Shown: positions 7,127 through 13,440, numbered from the stretch's first letter. The stretch is DNA of 16,471 bases from Thermoprotei archaeon (GCA_003649495.1 QMRZ01000022.1:1-16471), one strand, 5' to 3'. The notes: a model not told the origin generated them from the sequence alone. A program made the numbers and translations.

Positions 7127-7682
7127 CTTCTCTCACCTCCCCAAAAGCTCTCTTAATCGCCTCAATGTTCTTCTCGACTATCTCGGGGCTCTTAAATCTC
7201 TCCTTAACGGCCTCTAGCACGCTCTCGAGCTTGACAAGGCCTGATGCTTTAGTGAAGGCTCCTAGCATCGGAGTATTATAGAGTGGGCGGCCGAAGACGT
7301 CCAGCGCTATGGTGAAGGCGTCTACGCTCCACACCTTAAGTTCCAGCTCTCTAGCCCTTCTCAGTAGCTCTCCATCCACCTCCTTGGCGTTGACCACGAG
7401 AAGTCCTCCCCTCTTAACCCCGGCTAATATTGTGTCGTATGCCCTCTGGAGCCCTGGGTCTATGACAACTATGGCATCTGGATTGTAGATCCCAAAGTGT
7501 TGCTCGATGGGCTCATCGGAGATCCTGGTATAAGCCCTCACCGGCGCACCACGCCTCTCGGGTCCGAACTCTGGGGCGTGGTACACGTATTTGCCCTCGA
7601 GCAGGGCGGCGCGTGCTAGGAGGTCGCTGGCGGTCACTACGCCCTGGCCGCCTCTTCCGTGCCAGCGAACCTCATACAGCAT
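7119..7682 (-). CDS. porG: Pyruvate:ferredoxin oxidoreductase, gamma subunit
   Basis: 187 residues, normal for PorG. The N-terminus has the family signature WHGRGGQGVVTASDLLARAAL (7-27), followed by HAPEFGPERRGAPVRAY, both typical of the gamma domain of 2-oxoacid:ferredoxin oxidoreductases, which supports CoA-dependent catalysis and complex assembly. It is the first gene of porGDAB, starting with ATG at 7682. A TATA box at 7712-7719 would start the transcript about 7 nt before it. Members of this family act on pyruvate, 2-oxoisovalerate or indolepyruvate. The neighbouring PorA and PorB favour pyruvate. Confidence 0.92.
   Translation of the reverse strand: MLYEVRWHGRGGQGVVTASDLLARAALLEGKYVYHAPEFGPERRGAPVRAYTRISDEPIEQHFGIYNPDAIVVIDPGLQRAYDTILAGVKRGGLLVVNAKEVDGELLRRARELELKVWSVDAFTIALDVFGRPLYNTPMLGAFTKASGLVKLESVLEAVKERFKSPEIVEKNIEAIKRAFGEVREVV
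7133..7140 (-). promoter_or_regulatory. Strong ribosome binding site that fixes the porD TTG start
   Basis: The minus strand reads GGAGGTGA, an exact match to the complement of the 16S rRNA 3' end, six bases before TTG at 7126 and inside the end of porG. It supports internal re-initiation within the operon and the unusual start codon. Confidence 0.75.
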
Positions 7683-7710
7683 CTTCTCGCCGCGTTTTCG
7701 AGAGAGGAGC

Positions 7711-7720
7711 GATATATATG
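7711..7720 (-). promoter_or_regulatory. TATA box of the por operon
   Basis: ATATATAT on the minus strand, centred about 33 nt before the porG ATG, giving a predicted start near 7689. The motif is also nearly symmetric and could act on the plus strand, but no gene lies at the right spacing there. Confidence 0.6.
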
Positions 7721-7833
7721 GGTTAGGGGGAATGGAGCAGGTGATATCCCGCGCAGTAAACTCCGATAAGAGCAGCGTTAGTATCGCCCTGCAGCGGCAT
7801 CCTTTTTAGGGGGGTGAAAGCCTGTGCCCCCAC

Positions 7834-8022
7834 ATGACGAGTTGCACGAACTGCGGCACGAGCCTGAAGTTCATAGGTTATTTCGTCTCGTGGAGAGATG
7901 GCAAGGGGGTCTTCAACACCGCGAGGCGCGTGTATTGCCCCCGCTGCCGCAGACACTACTGGCTACTTAATCACAGAGAGTTAGTGGATATCAGGGAGTG
8001 TTCAGACCCTCGTGCTCTGTGA
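7834..8022 (+). CDS. Small zinc-ribbon protein, function unknown
   Basis: 62 residues. Two zinc knuckles, C4/C7 (CTNC) and C35/C38 (CPRC), bracket a short beta-rich segment, the usual layout of a single zinc ribbon. Aromatic and basic residues follow the second pair (RRHYW). Such proteins bind nucleic acid or act as subunits of larger complexes, but I do not recognise a specific family. A T-rich box at 7801-7809 lies about 28 nt before the ATG and could give a leaderless transcript. It precedes the Hsp20 gene on the same strand by about 60 bp. A longer ORF on the other strand across 7723-7956 lacks any motif and is not favoured. Confidence 0.6.
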   Translation: MTSCTNCGTSLKFIGYFVSWRDGKGVFNTARRVYCPRCRRHYWLLNHRELVDIRECSDPRAL

Positions 8023-8084
8023 AACTCACAGCGCTTGAGGTACAGTATTTTAGGAAGCAGAGGGCTTTATACGCGGTGGAAGCG

Positions 8085-8525
8085 ATGGGGGAGAGCTTAG
8101 CTGAGGAGGTGATCAACACGCTGGCTCAGGTGCAGCGCGAGATTGAGCGCACATTCAGGGACCTCTGGACTAAGATAGCGTCTGAGAGGCCCATTCAGCT
8201 AGGTACCTGGGAACCTCCAGCTGATGTCATAGACAGGGACGATGAGGTTGTGATCTACGTGGACGTACCCGGCTTCTCAAAGGATGACATCAGGGTCAGA
8301 GTGACCGAGGATAGTGTTGAGGTAAGGGCTGAGAGGAGGGAGGAGGGGGAAGTTGAGGGGAGGTATGTGATTAAGCAGAGGGTGAGGGAGTCTCTTTACA
8401 AGAAGATCGAACTACCGGTGAAGGTCAGGCCTGAGCAGGCTAGAGCTCGGCTGGAGAACGGAGTCTTAGAGATAAGAATTCCTAAGAGTGAAGTAGCCCG
8501 CGAGGTACAGGTAGTGGTTGAGTGA
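8085..8525 (+). CDS. Small heat shock protein, Hsp20/alpha-crystallin family
   Basis: 146 residues from the ATG at 8085. The alpha-crystallin domain covers roughly residues 45-135, with PADVIDRDDEVVIYVDVPGF at its start and the hallmark LENGVLEIRIPK near the end. It should form oligomers that hold unfolded proteins in the cytoplasm without ATP. The N-terminal 40 residues form an amphipathic helix (EEVINTLAQVQREIERTF). The frame is open to a GTG at 7998 inside the zinc-ribbon gene, but GGTGGA lies just before ATG 8085, and the upstream 29 residues do not look like the family. The last codon overlaps the coaD GTG start (GTGA), so the two are translationally coupled. Confidence 0.92.
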   Translation: MGESLAEEVINTLAQVQREIERTFRDLWTKIASERPIQLGTWEPPADVIDRDDEVVIYVDVPGFSKDDIRVRVTEDSVEVRAERREEGEVEGRYVIKQRVRESLYKKIELPVKVRPEQARARLENGVLEIRIPKSEVAREVQVVVE

Positions 8526-9058
8526 GACGAGGTGCGGTGAGGTATAGGAGGGTAGCACTAGGCGGTACTTTTTCCCTCCTACACGCGGGACATAGACATC
8601 TCATCCGGCTTGCCCTAAGTGTGGCGAGGGAAGTCGTAGTGGGGGTCACGAGCGACGAGTTCGCTCGCAAATTAGGCAAGAAACACCCCATTGAGCCTTA
8701 CGAGGTACGCGCCCTACGCATCATCAGGTACTGTCTAAGGAAAGCTAGGAAGGGGCAGAGAGTGATAGTAACGCCGATAGACGACATCGAGGGGCCTGCG
8801 GGCCGTGACCCCGCTATCGAGGCCATAATAGCTACTGAGGAAACTCTCGTGAATGCGCTGAGAGTAGCGCTCAGGAGGGTGAAGAGGGGGATGAGGCCGC
8901 TAGACGTAGTGGTAGTAGAGCCTCTGCTCGGCCCCGATGGCGAGCCCCTATCGAGCACTAAGGTCTGGAGCTCTCTTCAATACTCTCCTAGCTATGCGCA
9001 TAAGCGTGAAGTACCAGGCCGCGACCCATGCAGCATAGGCAGTCATTCCAAGCACTGA
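8522..9058 (+). CDS. coaD: Phosphopantetheine adenylyltransferase, archaeal type
   Basis: 178 residues. It joins ATP and 4'-phosphopantetheine to dephospho-CoA, the fourth step of CoA synthesis. The nucleotidyltransferase signature GGTFSLLHAGH (14-24, with H21xGH24) and the C-terminal LSSTKV (143-148), equivalent to the ISSTxxR loop, are both present. TSDEFARKLGKK and VVEPLLGPDG fit the archaeal class. The start is GTG at 8522, overlapping the Hsp20 stop. The 30 residues after LSSTKV are longer than usual (relatives known to me end about 12-15 residues after it), and this tail lies opposite the end of the convergent membrane-protein gene. The tail may therefore be a recent extension by stop-codon loss. 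Confidence 0.88.
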   Translation: MRRGAVRYRRVALGGTFSLLHAGHRHLIRLALSVAREVVVGVTSDEFARKLGKKHPIEPYEVRALRIIRYCLRKARKGQRVIVTPIDDIEGPAGRDPAIEAIIATEETLVNALRVALRRVKRGMRPLDVVVVEPLLGPDGEPLSSTKVWSSLQYSPSYAHKREVPGRDPCSIGSHSKH

Positions 9059-9175
9059 GCGAAGAAGGCTTAGAGCTACCCACCTCATGATTAAGGCCTC
9101 GACTAGGTATACTAGCGCGATGAGCGATGCCCATATTGCAGCCATAAGCGCAGATATTACTAACAGCGCTCGCAA
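8948..9175 (-). CDS. Small two-helix membrane protein, unknown function
   Basis: 75 residues. Two hydrophobic segments, about 3-28 and 36-60, are followed by a basic end (RIARRVLKRAPDLSAR), so the C-terminus is probably cytoplasmic. I recognise no family. The start codon is TTG at 9175, supported by GGTGGTGAT eight bases upstream within the last codons of the GPT gene. The gene begins 3 bp after the GPT stop, so it is probably part of that operon and could be a partner of the glycolipid enzyme. Its last 111 bp run antisense to the coaD 3' end. Real expression is likely but unproven. Confidence 0.5.
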   Translation of the reverse strand: MRALLVISALMAAIWASLIALVYLVEALIMRWVALSLLRSVLGMTAYAAWVAAWYFTLMRIARRVLKRAPDLSAR

Positions 9176-9178
9176 GTA

Positions 9179-10192
9179 TCACCACCTAGGCACTAGGAGC
9201 GCTGATGCTAGCGCCATTAGACTGCTGACAGCCCCTAGCCCTACTAGCCGCATAGCGACCTCACGCTCAGAGAGCGGCCCGTCCAGCGCTAATATAATGC
9301 GCGTGAGGGAGATGGGGGCCCTCAAGCTTCTCGAGGCAGCTAGCCTATAGTCCGGCAGTATCCTGACGGGTCTCTCCTCCATGGCTCGGTGCTCCTTAAG
9401 CCCCCTCACAGAGCCTATCACTAGGGCGCCGTTCAGTATGTGGGGCATTAGCGCGATCATCGCGATAAACTCAGTGTGCGTGAGGAGAGCGGCGGCCCCG
9501 ATGTAGGCGCCTACGAGGAGGCTTCCAGAGTCGCCGTTGAGGATGCGCGCAGGCCACTTATTGTACGGCAGGTAGCCAACTAGGGCGCCCACTAGGGGGG
9601 CCAGCAGGATCCCCGCTTGAGGGTCGCTATAGATCACGTGTGTTGAGATCATTAAAGCAAGGGTGGCTAGGAGTGTAGAGGCGGGCATTACGCCATTAAA
9701 GACGTCAAGCATGTTCACTACATTGGCGGGCCCGGCTACGGCAAGGGGTAGCAGGAGCCAGTAGATTATCGTCAGCCTAAGTCTCCCCAACACTGGGACT
9801 AATGGGCGCCCCAGCTGTACTTGAGCTGGCCATACGGCGTGTGCGGCCACCACAGGCAGCACAGCGAGCAGAGTTAGCGCGGTCTTCGTTAAGCCGCCCA
9901 GCACCTTGAAATCATCAACTAGCCCCACCAGGAAGGCAGTAGTCGCCACTAGCGCGAGTGTAGTGGTCTGAGGCAGCAGGCTGGGGTGAAGTAGCACCAG
10001 GAGAAGTAACGAGGGCGTAATAGCGATGTATAGCGCAACTCCTCCCGAGTATGGCACGAGCGGCCTACCAGGCTTGTGCACGTCAGGCCTCACGTGGCCT
10101 ATGGCCCGCATCGCCCTCGCAATGAGCGGAGTGGCTAGGTAGGCGATGGCTGCCGCGAACAGGGCTAGTGAGGCCTCAGCTGTGCTCACCAC
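9179..10192 (-). CDS. Polyprenyl-phosphate GlcNAc/HexNAc-1-phosphate transferase (GPT/MraY/WecA family)
   Basis: About 337 residues, with some ten predicted membrane helices. The family motifs are the early VHKPGRPLVPYSGG loop, LVDDFKVLGG (the catalytic DD pair, 93-94), NVVNMLDVFNG (157-167), ILNGDSGSLLVGAYIG and the cytoplasmic HRAMEERP loop. The enzyme should transfer a sugar 1-phosphate from a UDP-sugar to dolichyl phosphate, the first step of N-glycan lipid assembly, like AglH/Alg7. The frame opens at a GTG at 10201, but GGTGA just before the GTG at 10192 makes that the better start. The gene overlaps the end of the deoxyhypusine synthase gene. The sugar is unknown. Confidence is high for the family. 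Confidence 0.85.
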   Translation of the reverse strand: MVSTAEASLALFAAAIAYLATPLIARAMRAIGHVRPDVHKPGRPLVPYSGGVALYIAITPSLLLLVLLHPSLLPQTTTLALVATTAFLVGLVDDFKVLGGLTKTALTLLAVLPVVAAHAVWPAQVQLGRPLVPVLGRLRLTIIYWLLLPLAVAGPANVVNMLDVFNGVMPASTLLATLALMISTHVIYSDPQAGILLAPLVGALVGYLPYNKWPARILNGDSGSLLVGAYIGAAALLTHTEFIAMIALMPHILNGALVIGSVRGLKEHRAMEERPVRILPDYRLAASRSLRAPISLTRIILALDGPLSEREVAMRLVGLGAVSSLMALASALLVPRW

Positions 10193-11174
10193 ATCTCTCA
10201 CCCAGCAGGGCAGCTGCTATCAGGGGGAACACTATTGTTGCATCTCCCGGCACGGTCACGTGCTTGGCGCTGGGCTTGAGCTTGCCCCAGCTTATGGCCT
10301 CCCGCGTCCTAGCGCCGCTCAAGCTGCCGTCCAGCTCGGTCGCAGTGGTTATGTACACCGCATAGTCAAGCCCGCCCCTGAACTGAGCCCACCATATCAC
10401 ATGGTGCTTGCTGATTCCCCCACCGAGCACGATTGCTCCCAGCTTCTTAGACTCGAAGACTATGTCGGAGATCCTGGCCAGATCTCCCACTATGTCCAGC
10501 TCGATTTTGAGGCCTGTTGAGCGGCCAGCTTCGTTGAAGGTGAATATAGCGGTGCCGAAGGCTGAGTCTACAATTCCGGGGGAGAACACCGGCACTCCTT
10601 TTGCTGCTGCCGCCGCCAGGATGGAATTCTCATCTCTCAGCCTGAGGCCAGCCTCGTGGAGCAGCTCACTGGGAGTCCACCTACGCTTCCTTGTGACCAG
10701 CTCCTCTAGGAGCCTGTGCACAAATTCCTCGATGAGGGGCCCGTAGCTCTCCCTCGGGACTAGCACGTTCCCTAGCCTGTGTACACCTAGCTCGGCTAGC
10801 ATCGCGTCGTCGAGCTCGAACTCCCCCCTGTAGTATACGCCGCCTAGAGCTCTCGCCACGTCATGGTCTAGTGTGCCGCCCGTAGTTATTATCGCGTCCA
10901 CCACGCCTTCCCGTACGAGAGTGGCTATTACACCCCTGAGGCCTGTGGCGACGAGATTGGCTGTGAAGGCCATGAACACTGTGCAGTCCGGGTCTTGTAC
11001 CATGTCGCTTAAGATCCTGGCAGCTCGCGCCACGTATCGAGAGCTGAAGCCCCCCATCCTCTCATAAGCTTCCATGAGCTTGAGGGCGAGCGGAGCCAAC
11101 CTCTTAAGCTCCTCTCTCCCTATGTCCTCAACCCGCTCCCTTAGTAGTTCCTCCCTGACCCTGCTCAAGCTCAC
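10176..11174 (-). CDS. dys: Deoxyhypusine synthase
   Basis: 332 residues, normal length. It transfers the aminobutyl group of spermidine to one lysine of archaeal translation factor aIF5A, using NAD. Visible are the TANLVATGLRG block (71-81), ITTGGTLDHDVARALGG (96-112), VPVFSPGIVDSAFGTA (194-209), the catalytic lysine K256 in GGGISKHH and the C-terminal TELDGSLSGARTREAISWGK. All match the known active site. The start is GTG at 11174, overlapping the methyltransferase stop as GTGA. The aIF5A gene is not in this window. Confidence 0.95.
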   Translation of the reverse strand: MSLSRVREELLRERVEDIGREELKRLAPLALKLMEAYERMGGFSSRYVARAARILSDMVQDPDCTVFMAFTANLVATGLRGVIATLVREGVVDAIITTGGTLDHDVARALGGVYYRGEFELDDAMLAELGVHRLGNVLVPRESYGPLIEEFVHRLLEELVTRKRRWTPSELLHEAGLRLRDENSILAAAAAKGVPVFSPGIVDSAFGTAIFTFNEAGRSTGLKIELDIVGDLARISDIVFESKKLGAIVLGGGISKHHVIWWAQFRGGLDYAVYITTATELDGSLSGARTREAISWGKLKPSAKHVTVPGDATIVFPLIAAALLGERCGEHS

Positions 11175-11644
11175 TCCCTCACGTACAGGTATATTCTGTG
11201 CGACCTGCCGCCATCCCGGAACTCCACGATCTTCTTAGGCTTCCAGCCAACTACCTCAAAATCATGAGACACTATCCTAGTCCCGGGCTTCGCCTCCCTC
11301 TCCAGCTTAGGCCTCAGCCTCTCATTTACTGATGTGAGAAGGTAAAGGAATATGACATCGGCGGGGGGGAGCCTGAGCTCGAAGAAGTTGCCGTGTATTA
11401 TGAGCACCCTATCCCTGACACCCTCCTTAATTGCGTTAAGAGCCGCTTTACTGACGAGGTCGCTGCGGAGCTCAATCCCTATAGCCCTAGCTCCGAATTC
11501 CTTAGCAGCTACTACAAGAACCCTGCCATCGCCGCAGCCGAGGTCCAGCACAGTCTCCCCCGGCTTAAGGCCGGCTACTCTCAGCATCTCCCTTACAACC
11601 TCCATGGGCGTCGGCACGAAGGGCACGGAGATGTAATAGCCCAT
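11171..11644 (-). CDS. aKMT-type protein lysine methyltransferase
   Basis: 157 residues from the ATG at 11644, a class I SAM-dependent methyltransferase with motif I DLGCGDGR (34-41), the acidic motif II GIELRSD and HGNFFEL. The short length, the N-terminal YxxVPFVPTP and the C-terminal KPGTRIVSHDFEVVGWKP closely resemble the broad-specificity aKMT of Sulfolobus, a Dot1-related enzyme that methylates lysines of many proteins, including chromatin proteins. The frame extends to a GTG at 11653, but ATG 11644 gives the N-terminus seen in aKMT and has GTGATC upstream. It heads a compact run with deoxyhypusine synthase, GPT and the membrane protein. Confidence 0.85.
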   Translation of the reverse strand: MGYYISVPFVPTPMEVVREMLRVAGLKPGETVLDLGCGDGRVLVVAAKEFGARAIGIELRSDLVSKAALNAIKEGVRDRVLIIHGNFFELRLPPADVIFLYLLTSVNERLRPKLEREAKPGTRIVSHDFEVVGWKPKKIVEFRDGGRSHRIYLYVRE

Positions 11645-11762
11645 GCCGATCACTCAGGATGGAGGTTAGGTGGGGGAGGGGAAAAACTTTGCCGCTCTCT
11701 CGCTCCGTATCGCTTTGTGCCTTTCCGGTAGGGAGCGTTTCATCGCAGTCTTCCTCTAAGTC

Positions 11763-12020
11763 TGCAGGAGGAAGATATCGAGGATGGCTTTGGGGGAGTT
11801 CATATAGCAGATGGGGGTGTTAATCTCCAAGGTGGGCGGCGTGCTGGTAGAGGTGAACTCGGCCTACTCCTCGGCGAGCGCGAGAATAATAGCCAGTGAC
11901 CTAGGCCTAGACGTACACACCGCGTCAGCCTACGTAATAGCCCTGAGGGGGCTCAGAAAACGGTGTAAAAATACAGCTAAAGTATTGATGATTAAACTGC
12001 TACTGCTTCGAAGCCCGTAG
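11763..12020 (+). pseudogene. C-terminal remnant of a TnpB-like (IS605/IS1341 OrfB) transposon protein
   Basis: One frame reads CRRKISRMALGEFI, then TAG at 11805-11807, then QMGVLISKVGGVLVEVNSAY and SSASARIIASDLGLDVHTAS, then AYVIALRGLRKR. The pattern of a helix, GGxLVEVNxAYSS and a final HxASAYVIxxRG is that of the C-terminal end of TnpB proteins in a thermophile variant that lacks the zinc finger cysteines. Upstream frames are short and stop at 11757, so most of the gene, the left end and any TnpA are gone. It may be the relic of a decayed insertion sequence. The part after 11960 (KNTAKVLMIKL) loses similarity. An ATG at 11811 could still make a 69-residue protein, which I consider unlikely to be functional. 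Confidence 0.5.
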
Positions 12021-12027
12021 CCGACAT

Positions 12028-12531
12028 TTAGCGTGACTGAAATCGTCTCATGAACTCCTTGTTCTCACGACAGAACTTCCTGAAAGCCTCCCTGCTGAGC
12101 GCATCAGCCTCCCAGTTGAGGTTGCGGGGGATCCATTCAAACTTCACCTGCTTGAAGTTCCTCAACAGCCTCACCACCTGCCCGTACAAGGGCCTTATCC
12201 TCGGGCTCCTGACCGCATATAATCCGCTGAGCTGCCTTATAGCAAGTTGGCTATCACCCCGCACTACAAGCTTTCCCTCCACATAGCCGTGCTCAACAAG
12301 CCACTCTAGCGCTCTGATGAGAGCTGTGTACTCCGCCACATTATTCGTAGCACCCTCACCCACGGCAGCCACTCCCGAGCCCTTATGCAGGCGCCTATCC
12401 CCCCTATATATGACGAAGCCGTAGGTGGCCACGCCCCCAGGATTTATCGGCTCACAGGCACCATCAAAGTATACCACTATTATGTCGCCGCCCTTGCTCG
12501 CCTTAACCCCTCCGAAGCTGAGATGCGGCAT
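12028..12531 (-). CDS. rnhA: Ribonuclease HI (type 1 RNase H)
   Basis: 167 residues. It cleaves the RNA strand of RNA-DNA hybrids, for example at Okazaki primers and R-loops. The four carboxylates of the fold are visible: D23 (VVYFDGAC), E67 (NNVAEYTAL), D93 (VRGDSQLAI) and D143 (NWEADALSR). The C-terminal basic tail (REAFRKFCRENKEFMRRF) is typical of archaeal members. It starts with ATG at 12531, about 25 nt after a TATA box (TTATAA, 12554-12559), so the mRNA is probably leaderless. The first 15 residues before the first beta strand are not conserved in the family as I know it, so a later start is possible. It lies just downstream of tRNA-Cys, but with its own promoter. Confidence 0.92.
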   Translation of the reverse strand: MPHLSFGGVKASKGGDIIVVYFDGACEPINPGGVATYGFVIYRGDRRLHKGSGVAAVGEGATNNVAEYTALIRALEWLVEHGYVEGKLVVRGDSQLAIRQLSGLYAVRSPRIRPLYGQVVRLLRNFKQVKFEWIPRNLNWEADALSREAFRKFCRENKEFMRRFQSR

Positions 12532-12549
12532 TCCCCATCCACTAGCTAA

Positions 12550-12560
12550 CAGCTTATAAC
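12550..12560 (-). promoter_or_regulatory. TATA box of the RNase HI gene
   Basis: The minus strand reads GTTATAAGCT, about 25 nt before the ATG at 12531, the leaderless spacing. It sits between the tRNA-Cys 3' end and the gene. Confidence 0.6.
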
Positions 12561-12567
12561 TCGGGAA

Positions 12568-12644
12568 TGGAGCCGGGGCCGGGACTCGAACCCGGGAATA
12601 AGCCGGTCTGCAGCCGGCCGCCTTAGCCTCTCGGCCACCCCGGC
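12568..12644 (-). tRNA. tRNA-Cys (anticodon GCA)
   Basis: On the minus strand the cloverleaf folds cleanly. The acceptor stem GCCGGGG pairs with CCCCGGC, the D stem is GCC/GGC, the anticodon stem GCCGG/CCGGC encloses the loop CTGCAGA with anticodon GCA, and the T stem CCGGG/CCCGG encloses TTCGAGT. The discriminator base is U73, the known identity base of tRNA-Cys, and CCA is encoded (12568-12570). There is no intron. A TATA box lies 27 nt upstream. Confidence 0.97.
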
Positions 12645-12666
12645 CAGTGGTTAATGGACCTTCAGA

Positions 12667-12677
12667 CTTTAAAAGCT
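12667..12677 (-). promoter_or_regulatory. TATA box of tRNA-Cys
   Basis: The minus strand reads GCTTTTAAAGT, centred about 27 nt before the tRNA 5' end at 12644. Confidence 0.6.
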
Positions 12678-12755
12678 TTGAGGTATTGAAGCATACCTAT
12701 AGGTGATAATAGCGACTGGCCCTGCTGCCACTCATGATCTCATGGCACGCTCTAA

Positions 12756-12765
12756 AGTTTAAACA
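12756..12765 (+). promoter_or_regulatory. TATA box of rnp4
   Basis: AAGTTTAAAC, centred about 27 nt before the GTG at 12787, so rnp4 is likely leaderless. Confidence 0.6.
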
Positions 12766-12786
12766 AGTGAGCGGCAAGGACAGGCG

Positions 12787-13104
12787 GTGAAGAGTGTTAG
12801 AGAGTTAAGGGACTTAGCGTGGCAGAGGATTAAGATACTGCTCAGGCTGGCTGACAACACTATTAGGAGCGATGAGGCGCTCGCTAGACGTTACGTAGAG
12901 CTAGCTTTTAGGATAGCAGCTAAGGCCCGCCTGCGGCTCCCCCGATCCCTCAAGAGGAGGTACTGCAGGAGATGTAAAGTCCCCCTAGTGCCAGGCTTAA
13001 CTGCTCGTGTCAGGATAAAGGGAGGCGAAGACGGCCGGCTCATAGTGACCTGCCTCCGCTGCGGATATGTACGCAGGTATCCGCTAAGGAAGCGCTCAAC
13101 TTAA
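12787..13104 (+). CDS. rnp4: Ribonuclease P protein component 4 (Rpp21/Rpr2)
   Basis: 105 residues. It binds the RNase P RNA together with Rpp29 to help mature tRNA 5' ends. The N-terminal two helices (AWQRIKILLRLAD, RRYVELAFRIAAKARLRLP) precede a zinc ribbon with C60/C63 (YCRRCK) and C89/C92 (TCLRCG), and RYCRRC, TARVRI and CxRCGYVRRYP are all family features. The start is GTG at 12787, set about 27 nt after a TATA box. Its stop codon overlaps the TATA box of the guide RNA that follows. Being next to tRNA-Cys is fitting but not evidence of co-regulation, as they diverge. Confidence 0.93.
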   Translation: MKSVRELRDLAWQRIKILLRLADNTIRSDEALARRYVELAFRIAAKARLRLPRSLKRRYCRRCKVPLVPGLTARVRIKGGEDGRLIVTCLRCGYVRRYPLRKRST

Positions 13105-13109
13105 ATAAG
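13100..13109 (+). promoter_or_regulatory. TATA box of the C/D-box sRNA
   Basis: CTTAAATAAG overlaps the rnp4 stop codon. Its centre is about 25 nt before the predicted 5' end of the guide RNA near 13130, so the RNA could be made independently of rnp4. Confidence 0.55.
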
Positions 13110-13129
13110 CGCTGAGAGCTGTGGACGCG

Positions 13130-13178
13130 GTGATGAGCCCAGGCGAAACTGAGATGTGAGGATTTCGGCCTTGGCTGA
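13130..13178 (+). ncRNA. C/D-box guide sRNA (2'-O-methylation guide)
   Basis: All elements of an archaeal C/D sRNA occur in order: C box GTGATGA (13130-13136), 12-nt guide GCCCAGGCGAAA, D' box CTGA (13149-13152), 3-nt spacer GAT, C' box GTGAGGA (one mismatch, 13156-13162), 12-nt guide TTTCGGCCTTGG, and D box CTGA (13175-13178). Equal 12-nt guides and a 3-nt D'-C' spacer are the preferred archaeal geometry for L7Ae, Nop5 and fibrillarin. By the D+5 rule, the D guide would direct methylation of a G in 16S helix 27 (CAAGG; one G-U and one end mismatch). The D' guide matches 8 nt (CGCCUGGG) about 20 nt upstream. The target matches rest on my memory of archaeal 16S sequence. Confidence 0.78.
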
Positions 13179-13224
13179 CGATACCTCCATTATCTGTTTC
13201 CCTCCAACTGGCGAATTCTGTTAA

Positions 13225-13440
13225 TCACTTATAGAGGATGTTTTCGGGAAGGGCGCCTTAATCGAGAGGCAGAAGGCAGAGCTCTTGAGGAAGGTTACCG
13301 TCTCGATAGTTAAGGAGACCGGCTAGCCTCAGCACTACACCTGGGTGATAACACGTGAGGTTCCAGAGGAGAACTGGATGGTGGATAGGCTTACCGTGCC
13401 TGAACTGAAGGTCGAGCTTAAGGCGGAAAGGGAGCAGTGA
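13225..13440 (+). pseudogene. 4-oxalocrotonate tautomerase-like gene, broken by TAG
   Basis: The frame reads LIEDVFGKGALIERQKAELL, RKVTVSIVKETG, TAG at 13324-13326, then PQHYTWVITREVPEENWMVD and RLTVPELKVELKAEREQ, stopping at 13438-13440. The E/RxQKAELLRKVT helix, the KETG turn, the VITREVPEENW strand and the overall 60-70 residue size match the 4-oxalocrotonate tautomerase family. The N-terminal Met-Pro is lost: the frame meets a stop at 13222 with no start codon before the conserved part. With no start and one nonsense codon it looks inactive. Its end overlaps the next broken gene as GTGA, so both once formed an operon. No function can be assigned beyond the family. Confidence 0.65.

Noticed and set aside
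7732..7809. 25-codon ORF after the por TATA box on the plus strand
   Set aside because: Spacing from TATA is shorter than usual, and no family or conserved pattern is visible.
7723..7956. 77-residue minus-strand ORF opposite the zinc-ribbon gene
   Set aside because: No motif; the plus-strand frame has two intact CxxC knuckles.
7998..8084. N-terminal extension of Hsp20 from a GTG inside the zinc-ribbon gene
   Set aside because: The extension lies outside the known family fold; ATG 8085 has a GGTGGA ribosome site.
12705..12760. Possible second C/D sRNA starting at GGTGATAA
   Set aside because: No CTGA D or D' box follows at guide spacing.
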